Assembly: GCF_032118995.1 (NCBI RefSeq)
Contig: NC_092648.1
Coordinates: 18,442,450 to 18,506,449, forward strand
Direction: 5' to 3'
Origin: Asterias amurensis
Taxonomy: Eukaryota; Echinodermata; Asteroidea; Forcipulatida; Asteriidae
DNA length: 64,000 nucleotides
Position numbers and translations under genes: made by a program
Part shown: positions 54,245 through 64,000 of the stretch, one piece after another
Layout of the letters: the number at the start of each line of letters is the position of its first letter
Position numbering within the stretch: position 1 is the first letter of the stretch
Notes under the pieces: generated by a model
Databases searched by the model: none
Seen by the model: the letters and a program-made list of their open reading frames with translations, nothing else
Told to the model about the DNA's origin: nothing

Positions 54245-54552
54245 TTAAAGGTATGGTCATACTTTGATAATGACCTTAAAAAGTATAGCCATATAGGCAT
54301 TTTATAAAGGTTTCACAAAGAATAGTATAAGCATCCTGTGAAATAGTCTAAAGTGCCGCCGTTCATTTAAAAAAATCATGTCAGAATAAAATAGTGTCGT
54401 AAAAGGCGACATTGGGAGTGCTTTGTAAATGCTGCGGCCAGAGTCTGCAGTTGGTAACCGCTAAACGTGGTTGGATTGTACGTTCCATTGCCCTCTTGAT
54501 AATTTTGCATCAACAGTACAATGAAAGAAACAAACGATGACCGTACCTTTAA
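54245..54552. mobile_element. small TTAA element, family T
   Basis: TTAA flanks a 308-bp segment that begins AAAGGTATGGTCAT and ends ATGACCGTACCTTT, an inverted repeat of about 14 bases. It has the same AAAGG terminal pattern as families A and B. One copy is seen here, so the boundaries rest on the inverted repeat and TTAA alone. Confidence 0.6.
54385..54390 (+). other. candidate poly(A) signal, dehydrogenase copy 1
   Basis: AATAAA about 670 bases past the stop; it falls inside a small TTAA element, so an element-supplied signal is possible. Confidence 0.35.
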
Positions 54553-54615
54553 ACATATGCATTTGTTATAGTAATTAGCTTTATAAGGTTTTAGTACCAG
54601 CTTTTAGGAAATGGG

Positions 54616-54996
54616 TTAAAGGAACACGTTGCCTTGGATCGGTCGATTTGGTCTTTGAAAAGCGTTCTGTAACCGTTTGTTATAAAATGCATATGGATAG
54701 AAAGATGTTGAAAAAGTAGAATACAATGATCTACACAAACATGCCTTGAAATTGCGCGGTTTTCTTTTTACCTCGTCGACAAACACGGTCGGCCATTGAT
54801 CGGAGTCAAATTTTTGACTCCCATAAATGGCCGACCGTGTTAGTTCGCGACGTAAAAAGAAAACCGTGCAATTTTGAGTGATACTTGTGTGGATCATTAT
54901 ATTCCATATTTAAAACATCTTTCCAGCCATATGCATTTCATAACAAACGCTTTTTATAGACCAACTCGTCCGATCCAAGGCAACGTGTTCCTTTAA
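54616..54996. mobile_element. TTAA foldback element, family B, copy 3
   Basis: About 381 bp, bounded by TTAA, with the same termini. The central arms are slightly more diverged (ccattgatcggagtcaa against ccataaatggccgacc). Confidence 0.9.
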
Positions 54997-56057
54997 TACT
55001 AATGCAGAGATTTTTTTTTTTTTAGTTTAAAGGTATCTAAGAATAATATTGTACTTTGAAAGTACCACTGACTAATACCTCATTGATCAGGATATAAAGA
55101 ATAATTTGTTGTTACTCAAAAGTGTGTGGATTGGTTATAAAAATGAATAGACTTGTCTAGGGCAGGGTTCTTCTGTTTTTTGGAAAACACTGCACATTTC
55201 TTATCATAATTATACAATTTGTTTGTATAGGCCCTACCTTTAAAAAAAAAGTTTAATAGATCTAAACGTAGATAGTTGTCTTATTTCATACATCAGTGCC
55301 AAACTATTAAGGAGGCCTCTAACAATGATTCCATCGTGTAATTTTTTGAAAGTCAGTTGTTCGTGATATTTGTATATTTTTGGACAACATATAATTATTA
55401 GCCTTTCACCTGATTATGCTAATTTCATTTGCGCATTCGTACAGCTATAGTAGACCTATTGGTTGATAAACGCCATTTACATATTTGGTGTCCCCGTGCA
55501 CATCACGCGCGCAGTACAATTTACATACTTTCACGGGAAGGGTACATTTTTTAATTGGGATGCGAGGAATAGACACATTTTTTTTGACAAGTCACATTTT
55601 AATTATCGAGATCCGTTAATAATTCATAGTTCAAACTTGACAAATTGTTATCGCCCCCCCCCCCCCCCATAAATCAACGTTTAGGGCCTAAATCAAAATA
55701 ACTCTTGATAATAAAAAATATATAAAAACAGTTTTAATCCATTTAGTGAATTTTGTTCATGTGTTATGGTTGTTCTGTATGCGGCAGTTTTTCAAAAACT
55801 GTTTTGAAAACATACCTTCATGAGATTTCGTGTGGTTTTTTTTTTATAGAGAATATACACTTGGAAACTTGTTTTTTTTTTTGTACTTTGTTTTTCGTAA
55901 TCAGATTGACTGTACTATGCTTGACTTCATGTTATCGCAATTGTTGGGTCTGAAGTTTGACCCGTTTTGATAAATTCATAGACTGGATTATCTAGAAGAC
56001 CACCACATAGCTTGGCAATACACACAGGTTGGTGAACTACTCGAATATTGTTGTAAA

Positions 56058-58542
56058 ATGTGGGCTCTACGATGTATCATATTTCTGGCGAGCTTGTACA
56101 TCCTCATAAATTACATCGTACCTCTCATTGAGCGGGAGATAGCTTCACGGTGTTTTACTTGGATCTTATCGGTCGTCTTAGCCTATGCCGTCTCGAGCCG
56201 TTTCAGCACGGGCGGGAGAATCGACACCGTCCGGGGCAAGGCGGTACTCGTGACGGGTTGCGACACGGGGATCGGAAACGCTCTGGCCAGGCACCTCGAT
56301 CGGCTGGGGTTCCGGGTGTTTGCTGGGTGCCTGTTTGCGGATAGGGGTGAGGCAAGTAAGCTTGATGAGGAAAGTTCTGATAGGCTGAAGGTGGTTCAGT
56401 TGGATGTGACCAGTGACCAACAGGTCGCTGATGCAGTGGCGTCTATTGGAGAGACTCTATCATCAACTGGAGATGGTAGGTTTCAAATGGGCACATGGTT
56501 TTGTTTTAGCATTGTCTAGTTCTTGCAGAGTCTTTCTATTGACATTCAAGCAATGATGGTGAGTAATCATTGACAGTTTTGAGTGGTATGAATAAGGTTT
56601 TTTAATGCCGACTGGGATGGGATACTGACACCGCGGGTGCTTAAAAAAAAAAAAAAAAAAGAAATCATTGAACATCCCATTTACCTCTGAACGTGGCACT
56701 TCCAAACAATCCTATTAATTTTAGGGGCAAAGCAAGTTTGACACAATCTCCGGGGGGGGGGGGGGGTAGATGCCGACGACCATCAAGCCGAAATCTGGGC
56801 CGAGCCAAACATTATTTTATAAACATGTTTGTCTTTTCGTCCTGATAATAACAGTCTTGTGGGGTGTTGTGAACAACGCTGGAACAGCCTGCTTTGGTTT
56901 CATGGAGTGGGTACCCCTCAAGAGGTACAAACAACTGGCCGAGGTGAACCTATGGGGGATGATACGCGTTACCAAGGCAGCATTGCCTCTCATCAGAAAA
57001 TCTAAAGGTAAAAGTGTAAAACTGTAAAAGTTGTAATTTGTTTGTTTGTTTGTTTGTTTGTTTGTTTGTTTGTTTGTTTGTTTGTTTGTTTGTTTGTTTG
57101 TTTGTTTGTTTGAATGTTTGTTGAGGTGTTGAGGTTTGTCTCATGGGGTGTTTGCTTAGATGATCATTCCGTCAAAGGACGGCAGAGCTCTCACAAACAC
57201 TAAGCTGGCAACAGCCAATATTTCCCATAGCATGGAGGAAGTTTGGATGCTCCTACAAACATTATCTTGGCGATTCGGGGAAAAAACACAACCTTATGAT
57301 TGTAAGTCCTACAGCACCGTCATCGCGGAACTCGATTCTAGAGAATTTGTGATGGTGGTACGCACCGCCCCTCCCTTGGCATCAATTAATGTGTCTGCAT
57401 TTTGTAGGCTTGGAATAGCAGGAATATTTTTGGATACGGGTATATTTGTAGAATAGAAAGGGATAGGGTGGGGTCTATCTCTGCACCCCCATCCCTCACC
57501 AGGTATGGTTTTTTAAGAGTCTACATTTACTCTTCAATACCATGAAACCCTTTCCAGATTTTTTTTTTATACAAAGGTTAATTTTAAAATAATTCACAAA
57601 ATCATTTCAAACTCAACCATTTATAGGCCGTGTGGTGAACATGAGTAGTATGCTAGGCCGTTACAGCCCGCCCTCCAGTTCGGCATACAGTATCACCAAG
57701 TATGGCGTCCAAGCTCTCACCGATTGTCTACGCGGGGAATTGTACACGTTTGGTATCAACGCTGTCATCATTGAGCCTGGGAACTTCTCGGGTAAGAATT
57801 TAAATTTGGTTTAAGGCTTGACAATAATTATAATTATCAGTGTAAAATGTTGCGCAAAATATTTATTTGTAAAAGGCATTTGCCCATGTCGACTCCGGAG
57901 TTTTTATGGGTGGCGCTGTGATTTTTTAGGCATGGTCATGGACAAATATCAACCGAGGGGAGCGCTGTCTCGTTCTTGATAATTTTGATTTTAAAAAGTA
58001 GCATACCCTTAAATTTTATATAAATTTTGCGAGATTTTCTTCGGAAAATAATAAGCCACAAACAATAGGACTACGCCTTCTATAAACAAAACAGGGAAGT
58101 CTTGCACCAAGACTACATTTATACCCGGTACTGAAGACGCAATATTTCTAGAGGACTGATGGAGTGTTACTGTTCATCTTGTGTCTTTGCAGGTTCTTCA
58201 GCCATGTTTACGAAACAGTTCATGCTAAATGATCAAGATAAATTATGGAGTGAGACACCTGAATACGTCAAAGAAGCCTATGGTGAGGAATTCTTCACTG
58301 GCGCCAAAACTAGTATCGTCTCTTTCAGTCAAGGGTCGTCAACCTCGAGCCTTGACCCTGTAATGGATGCCTGCGAGCACGCCCTCACCGACAAGAATCC
58401 ACGTGCAAGATATTTCCCGGGCAATTTGATTTCCAAGTTGTCCGTGTGGTACAATTGTTATCTGCCCTCTTCCGTCTCCGACTTGGCCTATCAAATGTAT
58501 TTTATATATTTAGGACGTACAATAAAAGGAAAGCAATGTTAG
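56058..58542 (+). CDS. BDH1-like: short-chain dehydrogenase/reductase, BDH1-like, copy 2
   Basis: Tandem paralogue of the preceding gene, with the same four-exon plan: 56058-56475, 56855-57007, 57627-57791 and 58193-58542. Exons 2 and 3 are exactly 153 and 165 nt in both copies, with the same phases. The 361-residue product has a hydrophobic N-terminus (about 7-23 and 35-46), TGCDTGIG (66-73), NNAG (146-149), Ser198 in NMSS and Tyr211/Lys215 in YSITK. Segments such as [21 protein letters not shown] and EPGNFSG are close to BDH1, somewhat more so than in copy 1. The introns are short (about 0.4-0.6 kb). A GTTT microsatellite starts about 30 bases after the exon 2 donor. The end of the gene faces the ACOT/BAAT-like gene. 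A retinol or hydroxysteroid dehydrogenase role is an alternative to hydroxybutyrate oxidation. Confidence 0.93.
57037..57121. repeat. (GTTT)n microsatellite
   Basis: About 18 pure GTTT units starting 30 bases after the exon 2 donor of dehydrogenase copy 2. Confidence 0.95.
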
Positions 58543-58876
58543 ATGACAGTGACGTCATAAGAGCATCATTGCCTGTGGGACAGTGCCACTTTTGTCACTC
58601 ATGCTATAGTTCTTCAAACCTATGTTGTGAAACATATACTTTGAATTTTGTAATGACTTCTTTTTTATTGGTACAACCTTTTAACTTCAATGTCGTAAAA
58701 GAAAAAGCAATTGTTACAACTATTGCTATTTCCAAATGCTGAAAGCAGTGTGTTACCAGAGACGAGCCATGTTGCTTGGGTGGCAAATTTAAAAACATGA
58801 TTTGCAAGACAATAACGATTACCAAAATAGTCAAATAATTTGATTTGCATGTCAGTTTACTTTCACATTCTGTACA

Positions 58877-58882
58877 AATAAA
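58877..58882 (+). other. candidate poly(A) signal, dehydrogenase copy 2
   Basis: AATAAA about 335 bases past the stop, followed by a T-rich stretch. Confidence 0.5.
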
Positions 58883-59698
58883 AATGTTGAACAAATTTGT
58901 CAGACTTTTTTTTAATTGATATGTTATTTTGATATTCTTAGAAAATTTTCCCTATGAAAAATACATATTGTTGGTGCATCAGCTGAAAGTTACATTTATC
59001 AACATGAATAACATGACACGATCATATCATATAAATACAAATTTATGCATTTTAACAGAACATCGCTGGCTGAAATCTGGGTTTTCCATTTCACCATGTG
59101 ATAATATTTGCGACAATAAACTCATAAGTAGGCATCCACTATTAATGTTGTATGTTAGGCCTATGGGTGCTGAGAAAACTTTGAATAATAGGCCTAACAC
59201 CGAAACAATTTTATAGTGTTTTAAAATGTTATACTCTTTAATTTATCAATAATTACAGCTCAAGAAAAAACACCAATACTAGTACTACATGTATTATGCC
59301 TTGAACACCCAGCAGGGTGGATATGTGCGCATTACAAGTCTGTATATAATTAAAAAATTATCATCTATAATATATATATATATCTTTTTAAATTATGCTT
59401 CAGCTAACATTTTGCAATCTTTCAAATAAAAAAGTACTTATTTGCATAACTTGCAGTTTTTTGCATCACTTTTTTTTATGGCAGGAATGGTTTTCGTGAT
59501 GGTACATTACACAGGTCAACATCTCATGTGTACCTTCCATGTCACATCAGTCTTTCAGACTGTTTTTTTTTACCAATTGAGGGCGCTTTCCACAGTGATT
59601 TTTCCTGGTATCACTGTACAGTTTTATCTCATTCTGACTACCTGCTTGTTGTTTTCTTGTATATCAATGGCCAGATAAAATAATAAAACAAATATTGT

Positions 59699-59704
59699 TT
59701 TATT
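59699..59704 (-). other. candidate poly(A) signal, ACOT/BAAT-like gene
   Basis: AATAAA on the minus strand about 510 bases past the stop of the ACOT/BAAT-like gene. Confidence 0.4.
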
Positions 59705-59949
59705 GATTCATCGCAGCCCGCAAATTAGGTTCGCACAAGTCCTCAACCTGTCGGTAAAAACAAAACACCTGTGATTTACTCTTTGACACTAATTGCAAGG
59801 AATGTCACTGCATCATTTTGGAAAAATATTCATGAAGATGATACCATTCCCAGTTTAGACATCTGCAGAATAAAATGACATAAAATGATAAAACAAATCA
59901 ACAGAATAAAACATAATATAGTTTTCATATCAAGAGTCCAAACAGTGAA

Positions 59950-60092
59950 TACATGTGATATTTTCCCCACTATTTTCTTGCATCTCCGCTGACAAATTCG
60001 GCTCAAACTTCCACATGTTTGTTGTTTATGTTTGATCACATAAAGTGTGGATACTGGTCTTTTACAATAACCAATATTGTCCACATGCTTTA
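59950..60092 (+). mobile_element. family A-like MITE, right-end fragment
   Basis: Keeps the right half of the family pattern: aaattcggctcaaacttcca, tgtttgttgtttatgtttg and caataaccaatattgtccac. The left half is missing or beyond recognition. Confidence 0.5.
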
Positions 60093-60210
60093 TGTATACA
60101 TGTAGGGCCTACATGTGGATCCAAGTATGCGGGAAAACACACTACAATAAGTACACTTATCTCTGCCTTGCAGCAATATACCTTTTTTCTTGAAATGTCC
60201 AATGCAGGAT

Positions 60211-63200
60211 TTACAGCTTTGAGTTGTTAAGACCGCAGTGTCTTCGTAGACATGATATAATCTTTGGCCACATGTCCTCCATTGCTCTGATGTTTCCAAT
60301 GGCTGTTCCTCCATGCTCACCTACTACAGCTGTATTAGAGTGAATTTCAGAATACCACATGTGTGTGAGGGCAGCTCAAGAGAAAAGATCCAAAATACAC
60401 AAACAAGACCAGCAACATTGTGGTGTGAACATCTTAATCATTGTTCACTGTGTATATGTTTTAAAAGCACTCATCACAGAGCTAAAATGAACAGTCTCGA
60501 CACAAACCTGAACAAAGTGTGTCGTCACAACCCAAATCTGAGCCTAGGAGTCTAATCTCTCTCCCCAACACCCCCAAACGATAGAATTACTGAAATATTG
60601 CTCCAACAACACCAAATTTATTCGGTTTTTGCCCTGAAAATCTGTGCCAACAGTGTTTAGAAATACAACTTCATGGGGGACAGCAAGTCTATAATTCTGG
60701 GTAAAGAATACAATAAAATTATGCACCAATATAACAGGTAAGCACCATCATGGTAAACCAGAATAACTTCCCTCCCAATCATTCCAAGTCAACTTCCATA
60801 ACTGACGACTTCTCTTACCGGAAGCCGGTGACCAAAACCTGCTGCCAACAGGTGCCCATGGTATCTCTAGGAGATGTCCAGCTTCAGGGTAGCTCAGGAG
60901 CTGATAGTTAGAGCATCCGTACCGTTCGAGTCTCTCGATATTCTTCTTGGCATAGAAGCAGCTGTCCCAAGCCCCTTCGCCTTCACCAACGATGAACAGA
61001 TACTTGCATTTTGGATTATTTTCCACCTATGGTAAGTTTTTGGTGACATGGGTAGATTAATTTTCAACCTTGCAAATAAGATTTGTTCAAAAATTTTTAA
61101 AATATTTGTTTCAGATTTAGTGTTTCAGATTTATGTACATTATACAGAGTAGGGAGGGGATTTTTTTGCACTTTTGCTGCTCGAGATTTGGGGTTACTAA
61201 TTTGATGATTTTGATGAAAATACTATGGCAAGTTTTGCTGTTTTTTCAACGAGTGCTGGTCTTTCTTATAACTTGGCCTAGAAATCAACATTACAATGAC
61301 AAAAAACAAATGACCCTACCTTTAAAATGGAACCATGTTCATCAGGTACTTTGTACAAGGCCTTCCAGCAATGAAACATATCATATAAACCTTTCACCTC
61401 TGTTTCTCTTAAAAATCTATCGTCAAAGCTGCAAGTGACAGGGGGAGGGATGGGTGTAGGGGAGGAGAAGGGGAGGAGAAGGGGATGAAAGGAAAGGTTT
61501 ACATGTGGACTTGGTAATAACTCTTAAAATGAATGCCAATAAAAACTTACTTTGTTAGACAGAAGTTACAGCAGCAGCTATACTAATAAAGCATTTTGAG
61601 AAACATTTCACTTTGAAGTAATGTGGTTTAAAAAGTTTATTCTTAGAAGCGTTACTGGCTGTAACGTCTCTCAGATTGTGTATTGCAATTACAAAATGTT
61701 GCTCCAGTTTTTTTGCGGTTTTTAAAAAAAATGCAACCACCTTTTATAATGCTGTTTTTCCTGACTACACAGGAAACACAGGCTTTAGTATTCACTTAGG
61801 CAAGAATGCACTGAAGTGTTCATATTCCTGTATGTCTGTTAAAAATAACTATTACTTTTGTTCCTAAAGGGGGCGCCAGTGGGAACAAAATGGTAACAAA
61901 CTGGGTGAGTGCTGGGCACGGGAGAAACAAATTTGAAGATCATGTTTGGACTGGGATTAAAATGTTAATTGCTGCTAACAACAAAAAGTTGTCAAGCACA
62001 ACAAAATTATGCTTACCAGAATAATCATTACCAGCTAAAATAATATGTCACATGTACCAAATGTAACCGCACCCTGCTTATTTTTGCTTAGCAGAAAAAT
62101 GTACAGCAACATTTTCTACTGAAGCAGCTATATGGAATTTGGCCCTGGTCAGTTGAAAATACATACCCATAATACGGAATCTCCACTCCATTCAGTGTCA
62201 TTGAGAATGTCATAGCATGGGATCCATTAATACTGATTGCGGCATTGACCTAGACATAAAATGACAACAAAATCATCACAACCAAATTTCTTTGACACCT
62301 TCTCAAACATGACAACCTTATTGGACCAGAAACTTCCCAGGGCATGTGTAAGTCAAGAAAACAGCATTTTATAAGAATTCCAAGTTCCAGCTGTCTTACT
62401 TTGATGACACGGTATAAGTTAGCAGAATGAGCCACACAAAGTTCTTTGGAAAAAAATACATTATTTTCACCGTTTGCACAACAAATTTGTGACCAACAGA
62501 ACAAACTCAGAATGTTAGTTGCTTGTTGTTGATGTATTTAAGGAAAACGAAGATGGTATGAAGATTACTCTTCGAAAAAAAAAATAGATCCCTTGGAGAG
62601 CGTCCACATACGTTGGCGCACGTTAACTCATTGTTCTGTCATTGCAGCTACTAATGGTGTTTTATGCATTATCCCCCCCCCCCCCCACCCCCCCCCCTAA
62701 GTTGGTCTAGTTAAATTGGTCACCAATGTCTGCAATTCAACCTTGAGGTGTTGACAGAACTGATGATCCATTGCATGATAAACTGAATTTGCAGCTCCAG
62801 TGGTAAGGGGAGCCGTAGCAGCCTTTTCATGGAAAAGGGGCAAGGTAGAAGTAGAAGTACAAATCCCTTTCACAAACAAAAGTCTCTGCACTTAACTAAA
62901 TAGTTTATGTACCTTTTCAGGGAAAAGTGCAGCCATTTGTAGAGAAAGATTGGCCCCTGCAGAGGTGCCCAGCGTTCCTATTCCTCCTGGTTTCACATAT
63001 GGCTGGTCACATACCCAATCTATTGCATCCTGAAAACACAAAAATAGAGGAATACAACTGAAATTATCTTGTCTGAAATGTCATAATCTTCAATTGAATC
63101 CAGTCTTTTGCTCTCTCTCACTCTCTCTCTCCTTTGTAAGGAAAGTCTGTCCCAAACCAATAATCAGGCCAAAGTTTATATCTGGTTTCATTGCCATTAA

Positions 63201-64000
63201 ATGAGTGAAAATATTTTCATTCCCCAAAGACAAGAATGAAAATTTTTCCCAAGGACAGGATGCCAGTCCATCGCATGTTACTCTCAAGCTCTTGTCTTGT
63301 ACCCATTTGTACTCCTGGATGGAGAGAAGCAATTATGACAAAGTGCCTTTCTCACGGGCACAAGTGTTGCACGGAAGTGTCGTGGCCGAGCGGTTAAGAG
63401 CATCAAATTCAAACTCTGGTGTTTCTGATCAGCAGAGTGTGGGTTCAAATCCCCAGCCGTGGCACTCGTGTCCTTAAGCAAGACACTTTACCATTGCTTC
63501 GTCCTTCGGATGGGACGTAAAGCCGTAGGTCCCATGTGTTGCATGTAAAAGAACCCAGTGCACTTATCGAAAAGAGAAGGGGTTCGCCCCGGTGGTCCTG
63601 GTTGTGGCTGCTTCATGCGCCGTAGCACCTTGTAAACCCTTATAAGGTGCTACATAATTGGGTCTCAGAATCCATCACTGCAATAACCTATCTTTCTGAA
63701 AGTTTGTATATACTCAGCGCCTTGGGTACCTTGTTTGGTATATACGTGCGCTATATAAGACTTCAATATTATTATTACTATAACTAGTGTGACATGTAGA
63801 TTACCCCCCCCCCCCCCCCAAATGTAAATACGGTAAAACATTCACATAGATTGTCTCCATACCCTGAAATATTCCGCTTCTACCATCCAAAGTTCCTTCG
63901 GCAGGTCTCTGTAGTTGAAGTAGGGCAGAGCATAGCAAGCAAAGCCATGAGAAGCCAACATGGCGGCACGGATCTCAATCAATCCTCCGCTTGTACCAAA
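60211..64000 (-). CDS. ACOT/BAAT-family acyl-CoA thioesterase or acyltransferase, 3' part
   Basis: The C-terminal 254 codons of an alpha/beta-hydrolase of the acyl-CoA thioesterase / bile acid-CoA:amino acid N-acyltransferase family, which hydrolyses acyl-CoA or moves the acyl group to glycine or taurine. Exons in transcript order are 64000-63863 (cut by the window edge), 63029-62913, 62249-62167, 61428-61320, 61026-60819 and 60320-60211; the frames join without a break. Visible motifs are [16 protein letters not shown], the nucleophile elbow GTSAG with Ser (as in thioesterases; BAAT has Cys), [20 protein letters not shown], and YPEAGHLLE with the catalytic His. The acid position, Asp in the GxDD or GEGD motif of relatives, appears to be Glu here. 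The last exon ([20 protein letters not shown]) fits the usual tail. The 5' exons with the thioesterase N-domain are outside the window. A tRNA-type SINE sits in the first visible intron. Location would normally be peroxisome, mitochondrion or cytosol, but no PTS1 is seen (the end is NNSKL). Confidence 0.9.
61497..61690 (+). repeat. 'cacttcgaag' dispersed repeat
   Basis: Shares aagcattttgagaaa, cactttgaagtaatgtgg and a gcgttact...agattgtgtatt block with weaker pieces at about 2035-2165 and 23245-23360. The central hairpin is formed by gcgttac and gtaacg. It is an old non-coding element of unknown class. Confidence 0.45.
61985..62146 (-). repeat. 'gggcccaatttcatagag' dispersed repeat, reverse copy
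   Basis: The complement of the pattern at 21.1 kb: aaaattatgcttaccagaa, tgcttagcagaaaaatgta and the end tatatggaatttggccc. It ends about 20 bases before an exon of the ACOT/BAAT-like gene. Confidence 0.55.
63378..63782 (+). mobile_element. tRNA-derived SINE, near full length
   Basis: A tRNA-like head with an exact A box TGGCCGAGCGG (63383-63393) and B box GGTTCAAATCC (63442-63452) is followed by a body with cttcggatgggacgtaaagc and a 3' tail gcgctatataagacttcaat ending in ATT repeats. The head resembles a class II (Leu/Ser-type) tRNA but its acceptor ends do not pair, so it is a SINE and not a gene. It lies in an intron of the ACOT/BAAT-like gene, on the opposite strand. Confidence 0.85.

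Larger units (their letters stand above)
53712..56057. other. intergenic DNA between the two dehydrogenase genes
   Basis: Contains a minus-strand tRNA-type SINE piece (about 53835-53935), two TTAA elements (54245-54552 and 54616-54996), a candidate poly(A) signal at 54385 and a C run (55654-55668). The promoter of copy 2 lies at the right end. No further exon is supported. Confidence 0.55.
58543..60210. other. convergent interval between dehydrogenase 2 and the ACOT/BAAT gene
   Basis: Both 3' UTRs lie here. There are candidate poly(A) signals on each strand, a TA microsatellite near 59370-59385, and the decayed end of a TTAA element (about 59950-60092). No coding exon is supported. Confidence 0.55.

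Noticed and set aside
60544-60818. Read-through of the ACOT/BAAT exon ending at 60819
   Set aside because: The read-through tail has no family resemblance, whereas the donor at 60818 joins to an exon at 60320 that supplies the expected C-terminus.
63378-63460. Possible functional Leu/Ser-type tRNA gene
   Set aside because: Acceptor ends do not pair, and the tRNA head continues into a SINE body and tail.

Overview
The window is animal nuclear DNA: genes are split by GT-AG introns, about two thirds of the sequence is intronic or intergenic, and it is full of short palindromic transposons. The dispersed repeat families, the intron-rich genes and frequent 'aggcct' words point to an echinoderm, most likely a sea star. 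This assignment rests on my recognition of repeat style, not on a database search.

Layout. The first 47 kb hold four complete, separate calmodulin genes, each with the same six-exon plan (an exon 1 that stops right after ATG, then coding exons of 31, 144, 127, 116 and 29 nt). Two lie on the plus strand (3528-9968 and 16488-24569) and two on the minus strand (30582-37829 and 41127-46845), so the two pairs point tail to tail. All four encode 149 residues and keep all four EF-hand loops, but no two proteins are identical. The differences sit at the edges of exons or in the two short terminal coding exons. The middles of exons 3 to 5 are almost identical at the DNA level, although the introns do not resemble one another.

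From 48 to 58.5 kb are two tandem plus-strand short-chain dehydrogenase genes of the D-beta-hydroxybutyrate dehydrogenase (BDH1)/SDR9C type. They share exon boundaries and the lengths of both internal exons. From 60.2 kb to the right edge is the 3' part of a minus-strand gene of the acyl-CoA thioesterase / bile acid-CoA:amino acid N-acyltransferase (ACOT/BAAT) family. Its first exons lie outside the window. The dehydrogenases and the thioesterase both suggest lipid or steroid metabolism, but nothing shows that they are co-regulated.

The remaining DNA is dominated by non-autonomous elements flanked by TTAA whose termini begin AAAGG (at least three families and over a dozen copies), by other foldback elements, by tRNA-derived SINE pieces, by degenerate tandem arrays inside calmodulin introns, by CAAA/GTTT microsatellites and by 12-16 base G or C runs. 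I saw no CRISPR array, rRNA, convincing functional tRNA, or retroviral or other virus-like element.
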